Shown here piece after piece: positions 12,890-24,900 of a DNA stretch of 64,000 bases. Below the pieces are notes generated by a model that saw only the letters and a list, made by a program, of their open reading frames with translations, ran no database searches and was not told the DNA's origin. A program made the position numbers and the translations under genes. Source of the stretch: Clytia hemisphaerica (Eukaryota; Cnidaria; Hydrozoa; Leptothecata; Clytiidae). The DNA is taken from positions 699,371 through 763,370 of the forward strand of contig CACVBU010000271.1 of assembly GCA_902728285.1 (NCBI GenBank), in the 5' to 3' direction. Numbering within the stretch: position 1 is the stretch's first letter; each line of letters begins with the position of its first letter.

Positions 12890-13226
12890 AAACCCGGGGG
12901 GAGGGGGTTACTAGGGCAAAATCGGTTACGAGGATGCGCTGCTGGGTCAGGCAGGGTACATTTTTTAACCAAGTCCTAGGTAGAGTCGCAAAAACACCAA
13001 AATAGAAAAATCAGTCTCTCATAGGGTGCCTTTTTTAGAAAATTTGGGGGAAAAGTAGAAAATTTGAGAAAATTTTGAAATTTCAGTCCCATTCATGGTC
13101 ACCTTATTCGCAAATTTCGGCAAAATTTTTTAAAAAACGAGTCCCACGTAGGGTCCATTTTTCGAACCTCAGCGGAGCACCCCGTCGGTCGGCAAGAGTA
13201 GTAACTCACCCCCGCCCCCCGGGAGA
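12890..13226. mobile_element. G-rich MITE-like element
   Basis: About 337 bp with inverted ends CCCGGGGGGAGGGGGTTACT on the left and the reverse complement of a matching C-rich block on the right (13197-13226). No coding capacity. The long G runs on one strand could form G-quadruplexes. Confidence 0.5.
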
Positions 13227-13333
13227 TAAAAAATAGATAGATATTTTTCAAAATCCTGGGCGTAACACAATCTGCCTTTTGAAAGCTTAACGCATTATCA
13301 CGCCCTGATGCTCCGCCCGCCGTGCGTCCAGCC

Positions 13334-13825
13334 CACTGACCTTTATATAACCCTGGACCAAACAATATCTGCCATCTTTGATTGGAGTTTTTTTAGAATT
13401 GGTACCCAAGGAGAAGCCATTGCAATGTTAAAAATTAACGTCTAACGCCGCTACATCATCAAAAGAATTTGAGGAAAAGTAGACCTAGCGCTCTCGATGC
13501 ATTTACACCGCCATCGAGTAGTGCCGACATTAGGGTACCAATACACCTATTTCCTATTAGCAGATTCATGCAAAAGTCACGAAAAAACGTCGAGTAAACA
13601 AACTTTTGATTGGCGGAGGATTGAGATTACCTCATACTCTGGACATTTTGAAAAATATGCTTGTATATGCAATATTTCAGCCAATCAGAGACTTTCTCGA
13701 CGTTTTTCGTGACTTTTTTACATGAATCCGCTAATAGGAAACACGTGTATTTTCAAAAAACTCCGATCAAAGATTTTGCTTGGCTGGGATTGAGAAGCTT
13801 TGTCCAGGGTATATAAAGGTCAGTG
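13334..13825. mobile_element. Foldback hAT-like MITE with 8-bp target repeat
   Basis: 492 bp that start CACTGACC and end GGTCAGTG. The arms are long inverted repeats containing 'ctttatat(a)a..ccctgga' and 'ctccgatcaaagatttt'. A second inner palindrome (about 13549-13742) contains 'gaaaaaacgtcgag'. It is flanked exactly by GTCCAGCC at 13326-13333 and 13826-13833. An 8-bp duplication with CACTG/CAGTG ends is typical of hAT transposons. Related foldbacks lie at 29087-29310 and 50184-50430. No transposase. Confidence 0.65.
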
Positions 13826-13833
13826 GTCCAGCC

Positions 13834-15747
13834 CACAGATATCTGTAAAGCCCGAAGGGCTAGATAGGCAACTTTAAGCTTTCTCCAGCAAAAAAAAGTG
13901 AAGCAAAAATTTGACTTTTTAAATTTCGTGCCGATGGATAGGATCTAGCATTTCAATTGTTTTCGGAGCGCGAGATCTATGGCAAGCGATAATCACAAAT
14001 TCAAGAAAAACTAGGTTTTTCTGCAGAAAACCTGGGTTTTCGGGTGGAAAACCTAGTTTTTCTGTTGAAAACCTAGGTTTTCCCGGTTTTCCCGGAGCTT
14101 ATAAATTTTCAAGAGAAAACTCAGGTTTGTCAATCGCGATTTTAAATGATCGCTTTTAATATCGAAAAATCGTCTGCCGTAAAATTCAAAAAAGTAACTT
14201 AGATTTTCTGAAAAGAAGCGTATTGGTCTTTTTTTCCAGAAATTCATGGTTATGTTTGTCTATTGCTCATTCCAACTTAGGTCAGGGTTACTAGTAACGG
14301 CTTGTCACTGTGCCGGGTGCATACTCGGCGCCTTGGGCCCCGCAGGGTTGCTAGTAACGGCTCGAATTTCAGTCAGGTTAAAAAAGGGACAAATTTTACC
14401 CATATTATAATAACATTACCCCCATCTTTTTTTGTCATTCTATAAGTATTTCCAAATCTTATCTCTCGTCAACCGAGATTTCTTGTCTTTTAGTAATTCA
14501 TCAAAACAACATTGACCAAAGGAGACATGTTCTATCAAAAAACTTGATTTTTCTGAGATCTTGTGTCTTCTTTAGAAAACCTAGGTTTTTTACAGAAAAA
14601 CTAGGTTTTTCACCCGAAAACCCAGGTTTTCTGCAGAAAAACCTAGTTTTTCTCGAAATTGTGATTCTCGCTTGCCATAGAGATCAAAAAAAGTAGGCGG
14701 CAAACGCTATTTCACATCTCTCAAACCGGTGAAATTGCATATTTTAGTCACGTGACTCTGGTAGGAAATCCTTCCAAAGATGAGCTTCACTTCTCAGGCC
14801 CTTTAAGTGGTTCTGAAACGAAAATTCTCTTTTCCCTCTTTTTAAAGATCTCTCTGGTACAGTCTAAAAAAACACCGACAGAGTTTTATGTTCAATGAAA
14901 AGGCCTCACGCATCAATCAACACTTTTAAAAGATTATTTAATAAACTAAATCTTATTCTTGTAAACATTCTTTTAAGAAAAAAATAAGTGAGAGAGCTAA
15001 TTGGTTTATGCTCAAAAGAACGAAAGAATTGCGTCTTCCTTTTAAATTTGATTACTGGCTTATTGCGTAAGAATCTACTTGTCAATCAACCATTTTTAAC
15101 AAACAGGTTTACCCATTGGCCTGTACCTTCCATTTTTTGAGTATTTTCTTGGAAAAACTATGTTTTTCCTACATTCCGCGCGATACAAAGTTGAAAATTT
15201 GTGATTTTCTTTTCCCAAGGCAGTAGGGAGGAGAGCCGGCATATTGAAAGTACCTCTGTAGTGGAGGGTTTTATTGTGCAATATAGTTAAAATACAGCTT
15301 GAACTTAGAACTCAAGTGAAAATACTGAAGTTTTGGTAATTCTTTCGTGCATAGAGAAAAGACTACAAATATATCTTTCACTATTGAGGTAGTTTCGAAT
15401 AGCCACCTGCTTGAACTACTCGTGTACAAAAGTTGAGGTGAAAAGCTCAACGCTGTATCCCACGGAGGCGCCATTTTATGTATTTTTTAGTGATTTTCTT
15501 CACATTAATGAAATTTTATGTAGATTTTTCACCGGCTTGATGGGTATCATTGTAACCAAATTAAAATTTTATCTTTTTCCGTCATGAAGTCGAAAAAATT
15601 TCATAAAAAGAAATTTTTTTGAAAGAGTAATGATGTTTCAAAAATGGTTAGTAGAATCAACTTTTTTTCCGAAAAGAAATCCACTTAAAGGGCCTGAGTT
15701 TTTGAACAAGGCCGCAAATCTAGCCCTTCGGGCTTTAGAAATCTGTG
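13834..15747. mobile_element. 1.9-kb non-autonomous element, AAGCCCGAAGG family
   Basis: Begins CACAGATATCTGTAAAGCCC and ends with the near-complementary GGGCTTTAGAAATCTGTG. It is bounded by GTCCAGCC at 13826-13833 and again at 15748-15755. Inside are two mutually inverted arrays of 'gaaaacctaggttttc' units (13975-14090 and 14570-14690) and one arm of the 11993/14277 repeat. No frame longer than about 65 codons is present, so it is non-autonomous. It ends about 200 bp upstream of the proposed TAB1 start. Confidence 0.6.
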
Positions 15748-15950
15748 GTCCAGCCCGAGTTTAAAGCCCGATTTCCGTATCGATTTCCCGACTCTTCCGA
15801 TGTTTACCGTCTCGAAAAAAAAGCATAACTTTCACTTTCGCTTTCAAAATCCAGTCACTGTCAGGACAGTCAAAATTCAAAAAACACAATCAGACAACAG
15901 ACAGACAGGCAACCAGGTATAAACAGACAGCCATCAAGCTTAATCCAAAT

Positions 15951-18900
15951 ATGATACCACCACAGGAAAAGGTAAAATCCATCTTTTGATATTTGTGTGA
16001 GTTTTTAATGCCTTTATGCTTGCAACAAGACAATTTTCATTTGCATTTGGAGTGCGACTATTTTTGGTTGAAATTATCCAATGATTAGTCCTAGCCGTAT
16101 TCCAATATTTAAAAGTTCAACAGAAGTCTGTTCTCCTCCACACAAGGCCAAGTTGTTCACTCGGTGACGATATTGCGAATCCCAAATTTGTCAGTCTGCA
16201 ATTTTTACAGCTTGAACACTGCCATAGTGGGCACCCCCCCCTTTAAAAAAAGGGGGGGGGTTGAGAATTTTACTGAATTTAAAAGAAGGGGGGGGCTTGC
16301 GAAAATTTCAAATAAAAGGGGTGGCTTGGACAAAAAGAGGGGGGTCAATTTTTTAAGGGGGAGGCTAGGAAGATTTGGCAATATTTGCAAAACATTTTTA
16401 AATTTCTCAACAATTATTATATTTCCATTCATTTGAATGAATCAAAAACTCTGTTTCTACAACTCTTGATGGAGTATAATGCTTTTTCAACCTTTGCAAG
16501 ACAGCTGCGACTGTAAAAGGTCGAAAAAACCCCCCCACGGGTTGAACAACTTAAACCTGGGAAAAAGAGGGGGGTTGAATAAAAAGAGAGGGTTGAGGAA
16601 TTTTCATTTTTTGAAGAGGAGGGTTGAGCTAAAAGAGGGGGGTGCCATTTTTAAGGGGGGCTTGATACCCCTCTGCCCACTATGACTGCGATAGGAGAGC
16701 GATTATTTTTGGTGGAAATGACACCCTGTAATATTCCTAAACGTATTCCAATATTTAAAAGTTCAAGAAGTCTGCTCTCCTCCACAGAAGACCGAGCTGT
16801 TTACTCAGTGACGATATCGCAAATCCCTAATTCGTCAGTCTGCAATTTTTACAGTTCGAACACTGCGATGGAGAGCGATTATTTTTGGTGGAAATGAGAC
16901 CTTGTAATATTCCTAAACGTATTCCAATATGTAAAAGTTCAACAGAAGTCTGCTCTCCTCCACAGAAGACCAAGTTGTTCACTCAGTGAAGATATCGCAA
17001 ATCCCTAATTCGTCAGTCTGCGATTTTTACAGCTCGAACACTGCAATGGAGAGCAATTATTTTTGGTGGAAATGACACCCTGTAATATTCCTAAACGTAT
17101 TCCAATATTTAAAAGTTCAACAGAAGTCTGCTCTCCTCCACACAAGGCCGAGCTGTTTACTCAGTGACGATATCGCAAATCCCTAATTCGTCAGTCTGCA
17201 ATTTTTACAGTTCGAACACTGCGATGGAGAGCGATTATTTTTGGTGGAAATGAGACCTTGTAATATTCCTAAACGTATTCAAATATGTAAAAGTTCAACA
17301 GAAGTCTGCTCTCCTCCACAGAAGACCAAGTTGTTCACTCAGTGAAGATATCGCAAATCCCTAATTCGTCAGTCTGCGATTTTTACAGCTCGAACACTGC
17401 GATGGAGAGCGAATAATTTTGGTGGAAATGAGACCTTGTAATATTTCTAAACGTATTCCAATATGTAAAAGTTCAACAGAAGTCTGCTCTCCTCCACAGA
17501 AGACCGAGTTGTTCACTTGATGACAATATCGTGAATCCCTAATTCGTCAGTCTGCGATTTTTACAGCTCGAACATTGCGATGGAGAGCGACTATTTTTGG
17601 TTGAAATGAAATGAAATTTGGGAATATTTTCTACCATATTCCTTTTATTTGAAAGTTGCAAGTTAATTAGGCCTTTCAAAAAATTCAATCAAAGTTTGAA
17701 TCCTTAATCCCTAATTGCGAATCCCTAATCTTTAACTGCGAATACCTAACCAAGTTATTTTTAATAGGGGAAATCAGAAAATACCAACAAATAAATTTTA
17801 TTCAAATTGGCACGCTAACATTCTCCTGAATTAGCAAGCGATAGCGCTGCAAATCTACCTGCGCAATGTCCTACATATAAAGTACCGTAAGTTGGTCTAA
17901 TATCGACATCCCTCCTTTAATTTGACATCCTTCTTTAGAGATAGGAATATTAGGAAGGTTGGAATCACTGATGGACTCCTCAACTGATTGCTAAGCAAAG
18001 ATAATTACCAGACGGTACTAATCAATAAATTCGATTATCGAAGTAATCGACAATGGTCAAAGTAATCGAACGACCATTTATCGATTAACCGAATTTCAAG
18101 TACCAAAATTTCAAAAAAATTGTGAGTATTCAATCACTTTCTTTTAACAACCCTTTGAAGACTCAATAACCGTTCAAGTACTTTGATTGTTATTGATTAC
18201 TTTCGATAACTTTGACAACTTCGATAACCAATTGATTACTTCGATAACCAATTACTATGATATATCTTAAAAAAAAACAAAAAAATGACGTAAAATCATT
18301 AAGCACAAAAAGAAGGCCCGCTATAAAGATTGAGCCCCTTATTTCCCAGACATTTCGCCCGCCATTTTGTGTGCCTTCGCCCAGGGTTTCCTCAAGTAAC
18401 TCATATTGCGCGTTCTGATTGGTCGGAGAAAACGAAAGTGATTTTCGCGCGTGAATGGCGTGTTTTAATTGAAAGAAATAAACTTGGTTTCAGATTATTT
18501 TGACGCTTTGCTACTGGAAACATATTTGATAAAATCGAAGGCTGGAAGGTACTCAATACAATCGAAGGTATTCAATATGATCGAAGGTTATCGAAAAGTA
18601 ATCGAAATGATTGAACAAATCGAAAATGGTTGAAGAAAATGCCATAATCTGGAGTTGAGTGAGTATTCGATCACCGACAATATCGATAGGTGGTCATTGA
18701 TAACCTTCGATTATTATCGATCATTATTGATTACTTCGATCACAAATGAACGTTCGATTAGTACTGTCTGGATAATTATTTTCACTCAGCATTGCGTTTC
18801 CGACTTTCCTTTTATTCCTATCTCTAAAGAAGGATGTCAAAATTAAAAGAGGGATGTCGACATTAGACCAACTTACGGTATAACAGTAGCTTTAGTATTA

Positions 18901-21900
18901 GCGTTTTATTTCCGTAATATGGAGCAGATAATTTCCGGTCCTAACCGGTGGAGTAATTAATATGCGGAACTGATTCTGTAAGTTGTTACGTTCTCCCAAA
19001 CGAATTAATTATAAATTGAAAACTTGAAATGAGACAAGATGACCGATTGTCATTCAATTCCGGAGACAGCACTTCAATTCGTCCAGACGGTGTCAATCGA
19101 ACAAATTGAACGCCGAATCAATGGAACGCAATTGAACACGATAGAATAATTATAATTCGATTGTCGAATGCAATCGAATTGCAATCGAATATTACCCAGG
19201 ATTTGCCGTTCGATTGCTTCGATTATGTTCGATTGTATTCGATTGTATTCGATTATGTTCGATTACGTTCAGTTGATTCAATTGTATTGGATTTTATTCG
19301 CTTTTGTATGGTACTTGGCCGTCCACACTTAAAACCTCTACCGGAGTGACCAGTCAACTTTCAATCGAACCAATCTAACCTTACTCAAACACAATCAAAC
19401 TCAATCGAATATTACCTAGGAATCGGCCGTTCGATTGAGATTCGATTATATTTGACAATCGAATCGCAATTATTTGATTGCGTTTGATTACGTTGTTGTT
19501 CAATTGACACCGTCTGGATTCGTTAGGCCTTGTTTATACTGTATGCTAAAAAATTTCATTTAAAAAGCACCGGTTAATTTTTTCATGAATCCCTTTAGAA
19601 GTTCTGCGGCGCTTTTTTTTTTGCTTGCGAGTCAATAAACAATATGCCGTGAGATCGGGTAACTTGCACCAGTGGAGGCTAACGTGCATAGCCCTCAAAT
19701 GAATGACCTGGCTGGTCATTAAAATACAAAATTGAATCAAAACAAACCTGGTTTACAATATATTTACGAGTGGTAAAATATACTTCTCCTAATCATAAGT
19801 GATGTCATGAATACTTATATTTAATATCATTATTAAATTTGAGGTTATATGTCCAGCAGCCATCGAGAAACACCTGACTTCCCGCAATCTTAAAATTTCT
19901 GAAAATTTATGATCTCGTATGATTTTTTATTATCCAACCACACTGTTTTTATTTACCCGCAATTCTGTCACGGCAAATATGAGATTCTAAAATGGTAGAG
20001 TAGAGTTGTGAGCGATGCTGAGTAGTTCATCTGTTTTGAAATTTTGCTGCTTTGATTGGTCAGTCATTTGATGGCTATGCAAGTTTCCCTCCACTGATGA
20101 AGTTACCTGACTTAAAGGTACTGCTTTCGCATCATTAATCTTTGATACGCATTTCGATGGGACGCTAGTGTGAATGACTGAATGAATATTTTCATTCAAT
20201 CTTTGACCAATTGATAGTCAATAGAAAAGTCAAAAGTGCTTTTTTTATTTGGTAGCATGAGTATACATTATGTTTGTTCTGACAGTTAATGAAAAATGTG
20301 GCTTTTAACAATTTGATATATCATGATATGTACTTTTAAAGAACCCCACATTACTGTCAAAACAACGTTTGTTCATGATATCCAAATATCACTGTAATGT
20401 TTTGAATCATTTTGTAATTACTATTTTTAGCTTCAAGGATTGCTTTACAACTGGACAGATGATTTACCACAATGTAAAGAAACAGGTGTTGGATACCAAA
20501 CTAACCTTATCTACCGTGCTGGTGGTGGCATGGGCGCAACTACTGATTATGAAGACAGAAGTTTCCATTTTTCATGTCCTGGTGAATGTTTCCTTTATGG
20601 TGTTTTAGACGGTAACGATGGGCCTATGGTGGCTGATTTTGCCGGACAACGTTTACCAGCTGAACTGTTATTGGGTCAAATCAAAGGTTTGAAAAATACA
20701 GTTCATTCTGTCTTCACTTCACTTAATCTCTTTCCCTCTATCAATCAGGTATAAAATTCTAGCCTTCTAACCTTTTTAAGCCTTCCCTTTAAAATCTTTC
20801 AAAATATTACTTTGTCCCTTGTGAGAAAGATCGATCAAGTAATGTTAAATATAACACCAAACTAGAAAGGGCACCATAAGGTTACTTTGACATATGTTTT
20901 GAGTGAATGTGTCAATTAGCAAAATTTTTACATCATCAATATCAAGAATTTGTAATTTCAAAAATTGCTATAGTTTGCAGACGTAAATGTTGTGAAGTCT
21001 AGTATGCTAACCTACCATTTAAGACTTTAGAAAATGAACAAAAAATAACCGAGTTTACCAACACTGTAGTTTGTACAAATTGATATTTTCCCGTAACAAT
21101 TATCGCATTAGCATATTAAACAGCTTCAGTCTATGGATGTTGCTAAAACTTTGTTTTATTGATTTTATTTGATTTAATTTCACAGAGGAGTACGGAGATA
21201 GGGAAGTGAAACAACGACTACGTGAAGCTTTTGATAGCGTTTCCAAAGGATTCGTTGAAGATCTTATTGATGAACCATTGATGGAGAAAATGAACCTAGA
21301 AACACAACTACCAGAGGTTTGTATCCTTTAGAACTCTTATTGGGCATTTTTTTAACCTCCCAGCTTTCTGAAAGACACCTATTCTTAGACATCTAGACAC
21401 CTAGGGTTACTTTACATGTTCATTACATTGTATGGATTCACGGAGTGGGGGATGAATAAGTTGTAGGCGGTCACAAGTGTTTGTAACACGTAAATGATGT
21501 ATGTTCAAACTGAAAATTGAAATTGAAAAAATACTAAGATATTGATCACAAGGAAAAAACTTAAGTCTAAAGTATAAACTAAAGTCTAAAGTATAAGCCT
21601 GTTTAAATGTATAAATTTTAATATTGATAGATGATATTGATTGAATATTAGTAGTTGAAATGAAGTAAGCTAGTTCTAGCCTAATCTTATTAATGCCTCA
21701 TGATGCAAAAGCATCAAGAAAGAGAAAAAACAAAATGGTCGACAAAAAAAAAATGGCTGAAAAAACTTACCAGCTTGCCTGAAGTGTGAGGCTGGAATAA
21801 TCCAGGCAGTGTGGTGTGATGAAATTTAAAAAAATAAACTTATGTTGATAAGAGAAAAGTTGAAGTTGGACTTAGAAAAATTTGATGTTCACTCCATGAA

Positions 21901-24900
21901 ATCTCTTGTTGAACTGATGTGAAAATGAAAGTTCTTGCTAAATAGAAAATTCTAAAAAATGTGTAATTTACAGTATGATAAATTCTAGGTCATAGGTCAA
22001 AGTTGATAAATGAGAATGTATAAATTACTGACCAAAACTAAAAATTGGAAAAATTTATGTTTTGAATAAATTAACATAAATAAACAAATAGAATCCAAAA
22101 TGGTGAACCAGAGGAATGTAAAGAGATGGAAAAACAGCTTTTCTGATTACTCAAAGTTCAACGATCACTTCTATGGAAAATTCTATTGTAAAAACGTTGA
22201 TTAGGTCATTAAATGAAAGTCCAGAAAAGACGGCTCGCCTTACAAATCGGACGGTTTCTACATGATTTGACGATAAAAATGAAAATTAGTTTTTCCTTTT
22301 TTGCTGATTACTAGTTCAATTTTTAAGAATAAGGAGCAATATTTTTACCAATGTATAGCAAAAGAAATCCTTAACGCAATGATATTGAATTGGTTCCTGT
22401 AAAACTGTCAGAAGTCGAGTAAAATCAAGATGAAGTTATAATTTTCTCGAACTCTAGCTTTCCATATTATGGTGCGGTCATGATGATTATATCAGTAGAA
22501 TCGCTAGGAAATTCTGAGCAAGAAGATATAGGTACCTTTTCGTATAGGAGAGGTGTGCCCAAAAAGTTTGCGCATAATCAGGCTTTAAGCCTTTTATATA
22601 ATATAAAACAAAAGAATTTTGTCACAACACGCTAATTATGCAGATTTTTTATAGCGACAACAAAAGAAACCTATTTACTCGACATAAACTCCCTTAAGGG
22701 CAAGAGACCTGGTATATGACGAGCCGTTTTTCCATTGTTTTCAAGGAGCTGTTTTTCCATCTCTTTACATTCCTCTGGGTGAACACTGAAAACAGAAAAA
22801 CACTGAAAAACGAGAAACACAGAAAACCAAAAATGTGAGGGAATGCCAAAAATGATGAAAAAGACACTGAACTGAAAAGGCTTAGCCGTTACATACATCA
22901 CCTTCAAATGCTTTGATGGTTGCTACGGGGCTGTTTCTTTGTATTTTCAACAATAGTTTTATAATGATAATGAAAATAATAAAATAATTATTTCCAACAA
23001 TAAGATATTTTGGAGTATATTTGGAATCTTTTTAGTTTTAAGTTCCAAATTTTTGTTTTTCTTTTCTTTCCTTTCAAAATTATGTCTAATTATGAAGATT
23101 CTCGGCACCAAACCCAAAGGAAATTATTAAGAGGACCGAGATCCATTGCTGAAACTTTACTGAAAACTTTTTGGGGGTATTAAGCAGTCTGGCTGAAAAA
23201 CCGTGCTCAAAATATCTAGACAGAATTGACAGAATGTGAACCTACTTTATAGCCCCCAAAAAAAGTTTAAAATCAAATTATTTAATCACTAATTTTAAGA
23301 TTTTTCAACTGAAATTTTGTTTGCAGGGAATGAGCAAAAATGACGCACAGAAGCGTTTTCCTGCACTATTTCAACGTTTGGAGCAATTAGAGAAGCGGAT
23401 CAAAGGAGGTTGTTCAGCTGCCATCGCACTGATTCATAAATCAAGGTTTGTTTACTACTGATATGCTTTGAATTGGTCAGTAAAATCAGGTTGAAAATCC
23501 AGGGTGGTCAGTAATAACGAGGTCGAAAATCCAGGGTGGTCCAAAGAAAGGGGAGAAAAAGATCCAAGGGGGTCCTGAAAAATTAGAAAATCCAAGGAAA
23601 AAAAAAATCTCCTCAACATAGGGGTACATTTTTTTTTGGAATAGCCCATTTCATCAACTCATAACAACCTCACTAGAATAGAATGCAAAGTATTCGAGTA
23701 TGTTAAGCTCAAAGCTCGATGTTTTTGAGCATTCTCGTAAAAAGCAGTCTTATGCTCGCTTACCCGAGCCGCACTGGCGAGTCCTGGGAAGAACTGACCA
23801 CGTGTCTGCGGATAGAAACAATAAGGATAATGAACTTTTAAAGTAAAAAAAAAAGAAATAGTTCTTCCGAATATTGAAATGTCGTCGAAAGCCAACAACC
23901 TTAAGATATAGTTAATCTGATATTATTCAACACTGTCCAGATTTGAAGAAAGGTTGTTTTTAATATATCACCCTGGAGAATATGAATAAATAAATAAGGC
24001 GTAACGGTAAACTTGTGGAAATTGATAGAAAAGATCTTTATTCTTTGTTTTTCAGATTATTCGTTGCCAATGTAGGTGATGCAAGAGCATTGTTATGTCG
24101 AGTTGATCCGCAAAATGAAGAGTTAGGAGTCATCCAGGTAAAATTATTTTCGAGTATTTATTTAATCATTATGGTGACTTTATAGAAGATTTCTTCGTTC
24201 ACAAAATCACGTATTCAACATTTTTTTTAATTTTTCTTCTTTTTCATAGCTAAGTACTGATCACACTATCGCTACCAATTCTGAACTTCAACGGCTTGCT
24301 AATCTAGGCTTGAACATTGAACGCTTGCAACAGATACCTATCGTTTTGAAAACAACAAGAAGTCTGGGCGATTGGGCGCTCAAAGGCGGATATACATCAC
24401 ACCCTGATCTAAAGTATTTTTCATTGACCTTCTTTTTATCCTTCTTCTAGTTTGTACATTAACATCTTTCAGACGAGTGTTTTTCGGTAATTATTATCTT
24501 CATATCCAAACAAATAACTGATATAATTTCCGATTTTACGATGATATTTACTACCTTTAAGGGAAAAATCTTTGGTGGGAATTTTTGGGGGATGACCGAA
24601 AGTTTTTTCAGAAGGAATTCAATTTGGTGGATGGCTTGAACAATTTAATTTGGTGGATGAAGGATATTTCCGGCCAAAAAACGTTATTGAATAAGAAAAA
24701 ACCTGTTTAAAGGCCTGGAATATAATTTGGCGGATGGTTAGAAAAACTAATTTGGGGAAAACTTAATTTGGCGGATTTTGACCAGATCTGCCGAATTTTC
24801 TTTCGGTCAAATTTTTTTATCTTAAGGGTGTAGTGTTTCAATTTATTATAGGGAAGCAAGAGAAGAACCAATTCTGTCGACTCCTTCTGTTCACGGCGGA

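Larger units (their letters stand above)
4263..15750. other. Gene-poor, repeat-rich intergenic block
   Basis: Across 11.5 kb I find no exon with splice context or family similarity. Much of it is inverted-repeat material, listed separately where ends are recognisable. The short open frames inside (for example 11879-12250 and 13099-13365) fall in repeat arms. Stretches such as 6200-7300 and 10050-11950 show nothing I can name. Confidence 0.5.

Noticed and set aside
16164-16685. Open frames of 68-90 codons on both strands
   Set aside because: Created by low-complexity G runs within the inserted element.
16046-17625. Regularly spaced repeats resembling a CRISPR array
   Set aside because: The ~178-bp unit is repeated along its whole length without unique spacers, and the genome is eukaryotic.
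19987-20199. 70-codon minus-strand frame with a plausible amino-acid mix
   Set aside because: No signature, no splice sites that join to anything, and it lies antisense just before TAB1 exon 2.
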